Of a stretch of DNA of 64,000 bases, positions 23,316 to 34,600 are shown piece after piece. Under the pieces are notes generated by a model, which made no database searches, was not told the DNA's origin, and saw only the letters and a list, made by a program, of their open reading frames with translations. This DNA comes from Isoetes taiwanensis (lineage: Eukaryota; Streptophyta; Lycopodiopsida; Isoetales; Isoetaceae): the NCBI GenBank assembly GCA_021234155.1, contig JAJEKV010000171.1:240978-304977 (forward strand), in the 5' to 3' direction. A program made the position numbers and the translations under genes. The first letter of the stretch is position 1. Each line of letters starts with the position of its first letter.

Positions 23316-23664
23316 GATTGTGTCGAGATATATGATATCGAGATCACCATCTTGCTGCTTGACAGCACTGACAGCACTCAGCACAGAGGTGCTGACTATG
23401 TGCTGAATCAGCACTTCATCAGCACCTACACCAGCCCACCCACTTGCCTTAATTAGCTACGGCACCGACTTGCCTTAATTAGTTACGGCATAATTATGTG
23501 TGGTTGGTAACGGGAGCAGTTATTATCTACTGCCCCTTTTTATATCTTGTATTCATACTTACGTTTAATACAATTTCAATTTGCCTTTGTTTTGGGAGCT
23601 TGCGCTCTCGGATATTGGTGTGCATCCTCTTCTCTCCCTTTCTTGGTGCAACCTTGACAGATTG
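23316..23664. mobile_element. Solo LTR (339 bp) with 5-bp target duplication
   Basis: The LTR spans 23321-23659, begins TGTCGAGATATATG and ends CTTGACA, giving the TG…CA termini. It is flanked by the perfect direct repeat GATTG (23316-23320 and 23660-23664). The inner sequence (GGTAACGGGAGCAGTTATTA and a CTCTTCTCTCCCTTTC pyrimidine tract) is in the style of plant Copia LTRs. No internal domain exists on either side, so this is a recombined solo LTR. It differs from the LTR at 48.5-48.96 kb. Confidence 0.88.
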
Positions 23665-24753
23665 TACGATGATTTGTAAATTTTGCTCTTTTCAACTATA
23701 CAAAGAAAAAGAAAAAAAAAACCATGCATTTACTAAGTAGCCAAATTGCACGAAAAAAGTTTTTAACCTTTGAAAATTCTCAACATTAGCCCAAAAAGAT
23801 CAATTTTAAGAGCATGGTGTTTTTTTTTTTTTTGGAATCTTTGAAATGCGAGTGCTGCTACACTCCCGTTTAATATACAACTTTTTTAAATAGCAAAACT
23901 TGCATTTTATGGTGAATAATCGACACTCATAATCATGAAGGGTATAAAATGCTTTAAGGATCACACATGCCATTCTCATTGTCTTGAACATTGCAATCTG
24001 ATTTTATTATCACTGACGCAATAAGCTTACTCCATTCTTATCTAATCAGCATTTTCTTCTTCATGTTCGAAGTGTTATCCATGTGAACAAGCCATAGAAG
24101 CCGCCAAGCTCTGCATGAAGACCCACAAAACTACAAGGTATCATCTAGCTGCGTCTACCACTATCAGCAAAAATTAGAGAACTAAGCTTTGTTATCCCAA
24201 ATCATATTGTTACAACATGCTTCCTAATTAAAAAAGCTAATCAAGAATGATGCAAGAAACCAATGCTCGTTAACTGCAAAGAATCATAGCCACATACGAC
24301 CGTATGTTCTTACACATAAAGCATCACATAACATATTATACTAGGTCCATCAAAGACATGAAGCGAATGCAGAATACTTCCAAAGTTGGCCCTTTCGTAA
24401 TTGCATCCCATCTAATTAAATTGCATACATAAATACAACTGTCAAAGGTGCTGCCATCACACATTCAATCAACTAGCTCGTAAATGTTAGTTCTTCGTGC
24501 CCAGATCTTATAGTCAAATCTAACCTGAATGGATGATGATAAACTACAACTTCAAATGTAATAATTTAATAGGATACTAATACTAGATTTACATATCAAG
24601 ATATTATTCAAAATGTCTGAGATGTCTTCAATAAGGCCACATAACTAATAATATGCATAACCTCCAGAATGATCGCCCTTGGGGGGTCAGAGCATTTTAC
24701 AATCTTCCTAACAAAATCTAGTTGAGTTTGCTAGTACTCCAGACCCTAGAAAA
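23665..24753. other. AT-rich intergenic DNA
   Basis: I see no gene, transposon end or strong repeat. Short frames on both strands look random. Confidence 0.5.
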
Positions 24754-24930
24754 ATGCAATGCAAATGCAAGAGGTTGGATAAGCATTATCGAGATGAAGT
24801 TGGACCTCCAGCTGATGATAAAACGTTGAGTTGCAACTTAGCTTTGCTGCTTTGGGATAACATGTATGATAGGAGGTTTAAAGATTTCCTAGGGCTCCCA
24901 ACGAAGGAAGAAGCCAAGGAGCATGTTTAG
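24754..24930 (+). other. 58-codon open frame, protein-like, unassigned
   Basis: ATG at 24754 to TAG at 24928-24930 encodes MQCKCKRLDKHYRDEVGPP followed by a segment with LALLLWDNMYDRRFKDFLGL and PTKEEAKEH. The charged, helical composition looks coding rather than random, but I do not recognise it. It may be a single exon left from a transposon gene; the flanks show no clear splice sites. Confidence 0.35.
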
Positions 24931-25434
24931 GAGGGTTAATTTTCTTAATTTCGTGGTCGTAGATGTAGTAACGATAGGCCAAAACTAGCTGAGGTGGAGT
25001 GCAACATAGACATGCTAGAATTTAAAACAAAGTTTATACCTTAGAAAAGGCAAGCTTGCTAATGAGAGAGTGCAAACATTATCATAGTCAAATAATGAAC
25101 TTAAAGGATAAATAGTTGTTTCCTCAATTAGATGGAAAACAAAATAAGGACATCAAAGTAATGTTTACCAAGCTAAACTTAAGTACAACTTTGGGCTCCA
25201 TAGTGCTTGAACAAACAAGGACTAAAGTATAACATAGCATATGATCCATCAAACCATCCATATAATGCATACAACCATCCCAAGAAAACAATTTGCTAAG
25301 TCAAAGAAAATAGATGTACTTTGTATCAGGGTGAAAGCGTGTTAAGGTGTACCACTTGTAAAACTTGTAGAAGTACCTACACTAGCTACTTCAGAATTGG
25401 GCAGTTTCTCATTTTTCTTTTCATTAAAACTAAA

Positions 25435-27917
25435 CTAGTAATGGTGCCCAGCGTTGCTGGGCATAAGTTGGGACCTGTAAATGATACCAAGACAGTGTCC
25501 ATGTTTGTATTGATGTTATCCATATCTACAAAAGTACACATAAAAGCCATGTCAAAAGGTCAAAAGTTCTTAGAGGCTATGCAATAAAGGCTAAGGGCCT
25601 TTTTTTTTCCAAGCCATTATCTACTTTTTTTTTTCTAACTACTTTTTTTCCAAACATACAACGTTGATATAATATTTGGCCTTTCACATTTTGGTTTTTT
25701 TACATGAAGCATCGGTACATTTAAAAAGGTGTTTTGAAAGTAGAATTTGTGCCTTCATGTAACAAAAAATTACAACTCTAATAAAAATTAGAGTTCCCAT
25801 TTAAAGACATTTAAAGACATCTATAGAAATTGCAGGAAACTTGTTGCGAACAACACTGACACACCAATCTGGAGCATCTTCAACTTTTGACCCCTATAAA
25901 CAGAGGTTTCTGTGCCGGTCTCATGCAAACAAAAGTAGTATAAGGTGATCAATGTGCTAGCTGGAATAACAACACATCGACAAATTAAACTTGAGCCAGA
26001 AAGGATACTCAAATTACTTTCGTTTGTTCATTTTTCAGATTCTGCATAAGGAATGGTTGTTGGCAAATGCATAAGTGTAGCCAATATAAGTTTCTCCAAA
26101 TTATTTCACTTATCTGTAAAAACCTATATGTTAGTTCATGGCATATTGTGATCGCCACAATGCTCGTAAATAAAACCATCAAAGGCCAAAAGAAGATATG
26201 TGGCAATATCTCAAACTTGAAAAAACAAAGAGTTTAAAAGGAACAATAATATTCTGGGAAAACAGACTACAAACATAACTTTCCATCATCACACATGAAA
26301 ATTGTGAAGTGCTAACCATGTTTGAGTAGATATAACATGTATAATAGAAATCATAATTATGTCTATTAAAATGACAGAAATTTGGCCTGCTTGACAATGC
26401 TGCTATTAAAACCATAAGAGGCTGCCTGATTAAACCATAAGAGGCTGCTTGTGGAATTTTAAACTCCCCACCTCTCTTGCGAAAAGGTTTCCCATCTTCA
26501 AGTAGCTGCAACAAATACCTGAACTATTTAAGTCAAAGGACTACAACAATTTCCTTGGAAGGCGGAACTGCTCTTGCAGGACATGATACTGAGGTCAAAT
26601 GGATATATGGACAAAGCTGTTGTGAGAAAAGGGACCCTTCTATGTAGACAAAGCATCTTTCAGCGGTGAGTTTTCAGAAAATTTAACTACCAGACAGGAA
26701 CAGATACTTGAATCCCTACAGAATGCAATAGAGATTTGGCCCTTCAAATAACTGTATAAAAGACTTCAGTTCTTCATACCATTCTTGTATCACTTATTCA
26801 TGGTTAAGAATGATGTTGTTAAGCATAAATTCTCGTAAAAAATCTTATATTATAGAAACAAAAGGAGAGAAGATGAGTTTACCACTGTGAAATACCTGGC
26901 TTTTATTGTTGTTTCTGCAAGTTAGCCTAGATTGTCAAAAGCTAAAAGCTCCAGAAAATGTAAGATGGAAAATACACATAATCTCTGCAAAAGAAAAACA
27001 CAGCTCGGTTGATCTTGCCAAGCATGGGAAAATCCAAAATGTAAAAATTATCTCCACATTGTCTGTATAGAAATAAAAGGAGAGAAGATGAGCTTACCAC
27101 TGTGAAATACCTGGCTTTTATTGTTGTTTCTGCAAGTTCTAAAAGTTCCAAAAAATGATAAGATGGAAAATGCACATAATCTCTGCAAAGGAAAAACATA
27201 GCTCGGTTGGCCATTTTTTGGCAGACAAATCACGAATTATCAGAGCATTCTAACCTCAAATGGATCATAGAGATGGACGAAATACTACAGCAGGTGAAGC
27301 CCTTGTATAAAACAAAAACCGGGAAGTAAAGAAACTTACAATGCAAAGAATACCAGGATGGATTTATAATGTAAACGTATCCAAGCATGTCCGGTCATGC
27401 CAGGGCGTTACCATTACATTCTCAAAGCCTCCAAAACTGACCCTTTACAGCCTCCTGAAGAATTCCTTTGGTGGCCATAATTGAGAATAGTCCATAGCTC
27501 CCCAACGAAAAATTCTACCTAGCTTTGATCGATGTGCAAGCCAGCATATTCTGCGCCATAGCCCTTTGCAAAATCAAACCTCCAGCTATCGTATCTGATG
27601 GGTTTCTTGAGCTATTTTATCCAGCCTGCACCTTTGAATGGATGTGGTTGTATAAACAGAGGCATGGCAACCTCGGATGTTATTGAGTAGACAGCGGTTG
27701 ACTACAACCGTTGTGAATGAAGAGGCAAATGCCATGAAAGAACGACCTCCCATGAAAGAACGGCCTCCCCTAGACGGGACAGCCATGGCCCGATATCTCA
27801 GCCTAACCCTAAACGTGCCATTATCTCGGCCTTTGGATGTGATGGAGAAAATTTAGGCCGTCCAGATTAGGGTTAGGGTTTTATGCACGACATACACAAA
27901 AACTTTATAATAAAGGA
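25435..27917 (-). mobile_element. Helitron 2, non-autonomous, ~2.5 kb
   Basis: On the minus strand it begins TCCTTTATTATAAAGTTTTT after an A (plus-strand T at 27918). It ends with the hairpin GCCCAGCAACGCTGGGC, then ACCATTA and CTAG before T (left border 25435). Subterminal AATCTGGACGGCC near the 5' end matches the GACGGCC motif of Helitron 1. No helicase is encoded. The interior shows a ~215-bp tandem duplication and no gene fragment that I can identify. Confidence 0.85.
26854..27225. repeat. ~215-bp tandem duplication inside Helitron 2
   Basis: AAAGGAGAGAAGATGAG followed by TTTACCACTGTGAAATACCT occurs at about 26860 and again at about 27075 (GCTTACC variant). The second copy is partial and shares CAGCTCGGTTG/TAGCTCGGTTG endings. 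Confidence 0.85.
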
Positions 27918-28493
27918 TAAAAGATTTTAAAGAAAAGTCGACATGTTAATATTCAAAGGTAAGATAAAGATAATGCTATCGAGGGCCAAAATAAACATGA
28001 CAATTCTAAAAAGTATTTCTTATTGCGATAGTACACACCCAGCTGTTGTCTACTACTTTTGTGGTTCTTAAATGATACTCTTTGCGGCACACCCTAACAT
28101 GCTTTTACCCATCATCCAAACTCAATGGTACCCCCTTTTTTTTTTAAGCGACAATTAATGTCTTATTTATGACAACCCTTTGGTAAGTTCACTATGTTCA
28201 ACAAGTTAAAGCAATGGGTTGTCTCGCGAGGGTGGGGGGAATGCTGACGGGTTTTGAATGTCCCAAGGGATATTTGCCGTGGAGAAGGGGATGGATTTAT
28301 TGGGATATGCCATTTTTGGATGGTTAAACAGTTAGGGAGGATGGATAGATGGAGGCTAGTGATGCACTCAAATTAAAATATATTTGAAGAACAATTCAGA
28401 TGCTTTGGCTCGCAAGACACAACAACATACGAATAATAAATAGGCTTTTCATTCATCTCAACAGTTTTTCTACAATGGTTAGCTGCACATTTG

Positions 28494-28587
28494 CAAGCTA
28501 CCCACAAAAAATGCAAAACAAAGGGAATATCCTGTTATATCAAGCTACCCACAAAAAATGCAAAACAAAGGGAATATCCTGTTATAT
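28494..28587. repeat. Perfect 47-bp tandem duplication
   Basis: Units 28494-28540 and 28541-28587 both begin CAAGCTACCCACAAAAAATG and end CCTGTTATAT. I see no differences between the two copies. Confidence 0.95.
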
Positions 28588-28694
28588 CAACCTAGGTCCC
28601 AAAAACTTTCTACAGATGTTGGCTAGTGTACCTGCTGAGAGCTTATCGCCAACATTAAAAAACCTTGCCCTTTTGGGTTGTCGAGGAGAAGCCC

Positions 28695-28790
28695 TAGAAT
28701 AGAATAGAATAGAATAGATTTTTTAACGTCCACAGAGACCAATAGGTCATGGGACCCATACAATGAGCTAGTACAATCATTACTACTAGG
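28695..28790. repeat. Dispersed repeat with (GAATA)n tail
   Basis: (GAATA)4-5 followed by GATTTTTTAACGTCCACAGA and GACCAATAGGTCATGGGACC. It is the same family as 8165-8240. Read on the minus strand this would be a retroposon 3' end followed by a (TATTC)n tail. Confidence 0.5.
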
Positions 28791-29159
28791 ATTAAAAAAC
28801 CTCTACCTCGAAAGGTTTTCAAGGGGCCCTTGGCAAGGGGCTTGGACAAAATGCAAGACTGCTAAAATTGCCCCCATAAGAATATGTCACGATACAAGAG
28901 GAAGTCGAGGGCACGCCATCACTGTATGTACACATTACCAACAGTAAAATATGATGTTAAGAAAATAAAATTTTCAAAAAGGGAGGCTGACCAGGAGTGC
29001 TATGCCACAAAACTTCCTCAAAATAGAGGGGGAAGTCACCACGCCACCTGACAATTCAAAAAACAACCATGAACATACAAAAACTAAGGTCAGAAGGGTT
29101 GGAATCAAGGGTACCGCTAAGAGATGAGACACCGATGAGAAGCCGATGAAGAACCTTGC

Positions 29160-29545
29160 AATATATAGGGATCTCCCATGCAAAATAGTGGCCAAAAAAT
29201 GCATGCATGCGACACATGCAATGCATATCATGCAATAAGTAGCAATCTCCCAAGCGAAATAGCGGCCAAAAAGTGCATGCAATGCATGCATGTGAGACAT
29301 GCGATGCATATCCCGATTCGTTATTCGGATCAATCGCATTTTCGTGCTTCGGCTTGCAGGTACAACAACATCCCGACATAGAGAGAAGTTCAAGTTTATA
29401 CAAACTAGATTTTCAAGGCGAAGTTCAAAGGATTGTCCCATGCAGAACAAATAAGGCTAAGATAAAAGAGCTTAGACACGCAATAAGTAGCGATCTTTTA
29501 AGTGATATAGCGGCTCAAAAATGCATTCGATGCATGGATGCTGGC
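29160..29545. repeat. ATGCAT-rich ~88-bp repeat, 2-3 copies
   Basis: The block ATCTCCCAWGC…ATAGYGGCCAAAAA, followed by overlapping ATGCATGC palindromes, occurs near 29170 and 29250, with a more diverged third copy near 29485 (CAATAAGTAGCGATCTTTTA). Confidence 0.8.
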
Positions 29546-30357
29546 CTTATACAAGAATCCCAATCAATACTCGAATTGATAACATCTCTTTACATGTCCT
29601 TTTTCATAATTCTGGTACTATTTTTGCAAATAACCACATTATTTGCTTACACCATATATCTTTGTGGCAAAATTCCACATGGAACATAAACTTGTTGGCA
29701 CTTCTTCAAGAGCTTGTGCTAAAGATACACTATTGCGCATCGCATTGGGGCAATCCATAGTGCCTTTGGGCGGCTATAGACATCAAATCAGAAGGTTTCC
29801 TGGAGGCCAGCCAACAGTCTATCGTGTTCCCATTAATACGTCACCTTGAGGAGCTGATGTTTAGAACTTGGACAAGATTTAAGGTATCAATATTTCTGAC
29901 TGCTCAGGTTTTGGACCTAATATTTTCATTCATGTCTCCGTAGGCTTAGACCTGTGTTGGAGGATCTGTTCATAGTCAAATTGGTTTCATATTTGGATTT
30001 TTCATGGGAACAACGAATTCAAACCTTGCAAGAAATTTCCAAGTCTGAAATTTCACCTTCTTTAAAAACAAATTTGCGAAACTTTAGTCACCTTGAAATT
30101 ATAAGGTAAATCACCTTGATTTTTCAAGGTGATTGTCTATTCATTTCAAGTCTAAATTTCAACACAGTTTATATTTAACACAGCTTAATATTTGAAGCTT
30201 CCAATTTCATATGATTACAAGTTTCATATCAGACTTTCATATCACTGATCCAGAAAGTTTCAAATATTGATCAGAGTTCCATATTAGAGTTTCGGATCAC
30301 AGTTTCATAAGTGATCCAGTGATCAAAGTTCCAGTGATACAGAGTTGCATCAGAAAA

Positions 30358-30655
30358 TTACAAGCAACTGCATCCGCATCTGCATGCATCTACCAGTATA
30401 TCAAGCCCACTATATTTTTTCTTAATCCATTGGGCCAATTTAGAGAGTGAAACATCACTAGTGACATCAAGCACATGAAAATCCACTTCCAGCCCTAGTT
30501 TCTTTAATGCATATTTTGCAGCTAAGTCTCTTTCCTGATTACGGGCAGTCAAAATCACAAAAAGGTTATGCTCTGCAAGCTGCTTCACAACTTCTGACCC
30601 AATGCCCTTGTTTGCTGCTGTCACCAGTGCAATAGTCTCCCTCGACCATCTACAA
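30358..30655 (-). pseudogene. Truncated short-chain dehydrogenase/reductase exon
   Basis: After a CTTGTAG acceptor (about 30650) the minus strand encodes WSRETIALVTAANKGIGSEV, the NADP(H)-binding Rossmann start (normally TGxNKGIG), followed by LTARNQERD and a segment with VDFHVLDVTSDVS and GLDILV. This matches the first 90 residues of plant SDRs such as neomenthol dehydrogenase/carbonyl reductase relatives (NAD(P)-dependent carbonyl reduction, cytosol). The expected NNAG after DILV is replaced by DACRCGCSCL and a stop, so the exon is cut there. The catalytic Ser-Tyr-Lys half is absent from the window. Probably a gene fragment left by rearrangement or capture. Confidence 0.75.
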
Positions 30656-31324
30656 GAAACAATAAATTAAATATCAGAATGCCAAGAAACAATAAAACAA
30701 ATATCAGAATGCAAGAACTACAGAACAAACAAACAAAGATGGAAGGTCGGCATGCAAATGAGAAAATGAAGTCAGACCAACATAATGAAGAACTAAAACT
30801 GTCTGGACAAAGAACAGAGAAAAAACATAATAAGGTAGCCTTCATTGGAAGGTTTCAGTAAGATTTAAGATTACTGCAGTATATAGATGGCTCTTTCGTG
30901 AATAAAATCATTAAGAAAGACCTCTTTGCACCATTTTTCTTACATATCCTTGGATCCAAACCTCAAAACCGGCTCCTTCCTTGATTATAAAAGCAGACCT
31001 GCAAGAAAAAGACAGTAAGAACAGAAAAATCACAAAAACACAAAATGGAAGTTTCTTACATAAATGGCCGTGCACAACAGCAGCTAAGTTACTTCAGACT
31101 CGCTATAACATCCAAAATCCTTCAAAAGTCGCCAAAAACACGCCAAGAACCCTAAACTCGGTAAAAACTATCCAAATGCTCAAAAACCTCCACAAAAATT
31201 ATGGCAATGGCAAGCTCTCACTTTCCACAAGTGAAATCTCCACCTAAGGCCCTAATCTACTAAAAACTCGCAGGATCCTTCGGGCAAAAAGGAAAAAAAT
31301 TTCAAGGTAACTAAAATTTCGTCG

Positions 31325-31463
31325 GAGAATTTTTTTCCAGCTGGAAATTTCAACAGAAATTTCCTGCTGACCTGACAGGATCACTCGCGGCTGACGCCGC
31401 TCGTGGCCTGCCAGGTCAGTAGGAAATTTCTCGCCGAAATTTCCAGCTGGAAAAAATTACTCT
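31325..31463. repeat. Foldback hairpin, ~56-bp arms
   Basis: Left arm (31325-31379) and right arm (31407-31463) are inverted copies sharing TTTTTCCAGCTGGAAATTTC, GAAATTTCCT and GACCTG, with a GC-rich inner palindrome CGCGGCTGACGCCGC at the tip. The whole 139-bp unit can fold almost completely. It lies about 200 bp upstream of the SppA start codon, so a MITE in the promoter or 5'UTR is likely. No target duplication is evident. Confidence 0.85.
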
Positions 31464-31661
31464 TCCAAAATTCCAAATGCTGATTTTGTGATAAAGCAAC
31501 GAGGTGACACGAGGCAAGTTAGGTGACGTCACTACCATTACGTATGACGGCAATGCCACATCAGACTAATTCACTCTGGTCCCAAAACAGACCACGTAGC
31601 AGCTCACTAGCATGGTGGTAAACTGAGACCCTCCAGACGCCAAGCTTTAGACTCACGAGCT

Positions 31662-34600
31662 GTGGATTCTGGCAGTTCTGCAATGCAATCTAGATTTCGG
31701 AGCCTCGATTTTTCATTGCCAGTTTCCACCAGAAGTAGATTGCCTCGGCCAGTCATTCCAGTTTTTCAGCCCCTTATGTGCTGTGCCTTTGGTTTCCACC
31801 GACAGGTATCTTTTTTCTTCTTCATTTCCCCCTTGGATATGCAAATTAACTTGAATTCGGTAAACGTAATGGTAAAAATGTCTTACAGTTCAGCTCCCTA
31901 TGTCGGATGTTTTTAAACAAAAGGTTCAGTCATGCGAAACGAAAATGTGTTTTTTCTGACCAATGTCATTTGTTGCTCTGCATGTGTATCCATATATGAA
32001 TTACTGTGTAAGCTATTCTATGTTGCCCATAAAATGGTGTCGGGAGAGCTTGATCGACCATAATTTACCTATTAGTATACACTGAAATACACTTTATCTA
32101 CTGCATTAGGATTTCAGGATGGTAAACTTTGCAGTAGGAAGCTCATTCTTTTTCTTTTTTTTAAATAGTCGCTATCTCCATTGTTCTAAACATTCAAATA
32201 TGGTCACTTTCAGGGTGAGATTCCATGGTTACATTCACAACATTTACCAATTAGGACACCATTACTAGGGTTCAACAGTTTTTCTATCAAAAAGTTTAGG
32301 TACTTGAAGTTGAATGCCAAGAAGGACACGACGGAGGTCTTGGTGGATAGTAATATCGAAAACGAAAGAGCCAGGGAAGGAAATGGAGCCCTTGTGGAAG
32401 ATATATATGCGATGGATGACATGGAGTATGAAAAAATAGAGGGATGGAGGCTTTTCTTAGTGAAGCTCAAAATGCTTATTGCTTTGCCTTGGCAAAGGGT
32501 TAAGAAAGGAAGCATTCTCAAGCTTAAACTTTCAGGAGAGGTATATTCTATGGTTATATACATGTGAAGATTTATCTTCTAATCATTACAGAAGCTGGCT
32601 TAACAGTGTATTTTGTACTTGTTACCCAACTCATTTCCAGATAACAGATCAATTACAAGGACAGTTTGTGCGGGGTTACTCATTGCCACAGTTGTGCCAG
32701 AACATAGTAAAAGCAGCTTATGACCCTCGAATTGCAGGAATCTATTTACAAATCGAGCCACTTTCCTGTGGCTGGGGCAAAATTGATGAAATTCGTCGAC
32801 ATATACTCTACTTCAAAAAATCTGGTAGCATGTGGAAACCGGAACAAAAGCATGTTTCACAATCAAAAATCCTTGCCACCATTTCCTGTCAGATTAAAGA
32901 GCATATTTCGCTATATTTATAGTCATTCAAGTTGCAAATCTTGCAATGTCAAAGGGATAAAAGTTCTCTGCTTTCAATGCATCTTATCTATGAAAATGCA
33001 TAATTATGCAACTAAAAATTATACATATTGTTCCTTCTGATAGTTAGAAATGACTGAAACTGCTAATGTCATTACAAAGAATATTGGAAAGAAATTTGCT
33101 TGTGTGGTAGGACTTAAATAGTCATCCTCTTTCCCTGTCAGATTCTTTATTTTTGGTCCTCATGCTTGTAGTGGTATTGTTATTGATACAGGCAAGTTTA
33201 TAGTTACTTATATGGAAGTTGGGGGAGAAAAGGAGTACTATTTAGCATCAGCATGTGAAGAACTTTATGTACCTCCTGGAGCTTATATTACCTTACTTGG
33301 CTTGAAAGTCCAAGCTTCATTTGTTGGAGGTAATATAATCAAGTGAGACCTTTACGAGATACAATGATTCGTTTTGCTTTGTTATATGGAGCTTTACTTA
33401 GTTTGAAAGTACAAATTTTATCTCTTAGGGTAACATATGTATGCAAGAAACTTACATCTCGTAGATGTTTCTGATCTAGATATGTCAGACTAGTTTGGTC
33501 TAAGATAAACCGCTAGTTAGTAGGTTTACATGTGCTGAATAATAGAACATGCTGCTGTGCAGCAAAACTCATAATTTATGCCAACTGTATGTACTATAGT
33601 TTCATGACACATACAAGACAACACTAAAATAACCAACTTGGGTTGCTGGACATATCTGTTGCTCCCCTGCAATACGTGAGTCGTAAGTTGAAGAAAGTTG
33701 TTATTGATCCGTTCTTGCCTAACAGGAGTGTTGGAGAAAATTGGTGTGGAACCTCAAATCCAACGTCTGGGGAAGTATAAGAGTTTTGGAGACACAATTG
33801 CACGAAAAGATATGTCTGCAGCCAACAGAGAAATGCTAACAGCTATACTTGATGATATATTTCATCACTGGCTTCAAGTAGTCTCTGCTTCAAGAGGTAT
33901 TTTGATTTTAGTTAATGAATTATTATGCAAATTAGAAATACAAATGACATCATGTTATCTGAAAAACGATGTTTGCAGGGAAGACAAAAGAAGATGTTGA
34001 AAGCCTCCTTGAAGCTGGTGTTGTTGAGGTTGAAAAGCTTAAGGAAGGGAATTGGATAGCCGACATAAAGTACGAGGATGAGGTAACATGTTCAAACAAA
34101 TAAAAGACACTACAAAATTTCTCATTTTCCCTGAATTTGGTTTAGGATTGATCAAACTTGGTTGTAGACAATGCATACCATAATATTAGTTTAATGTTGA
34201 TATTGTATCCATGCAACATTTTAACATAGAGCTGTTAATACAAATAAAGTTCAATATGGATTGGGATTCGGGAATTTGAATGGATAACATCATGGAAGTG
34301 GCTACAGCACCAAGCAGATATGCATGGGGAAAGAGCCCCATTCATTTGGTTTTGTGACACTAGTCCTAGTACTTAGAAATGGAGGGATGGACTACCTGGT
34401 TTGAAAATGCTGAGCACTACCACTAAGCTAGCAACCCTGTGTATGTCCATTAAACATATTTTCCAACACGTCTGGAAATTCTTTGATCTCATGATGTTCC
34501 TGAGCTACTCCTGGTATATGTTAGAAATGGAGGATGGATTGGCTGGGTATCAGACCCCCACTCTCCAATATATATTTTCCAAGAACAATCTCCGAGTCCG

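Larger units (their letters stand above)
27918..30357. other. Intergenic DNA with several local repeats
   Basis: No complete gene. It contains the repeats listed separately at 28.49, 28.70 and 29.16 kb. A plus-strand stretch at 29.70-29.85 kb reads protein-like (ALGQSIVPLGGYRHQIRRF) but is isolated and unassigned. Confidence 0.5.
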
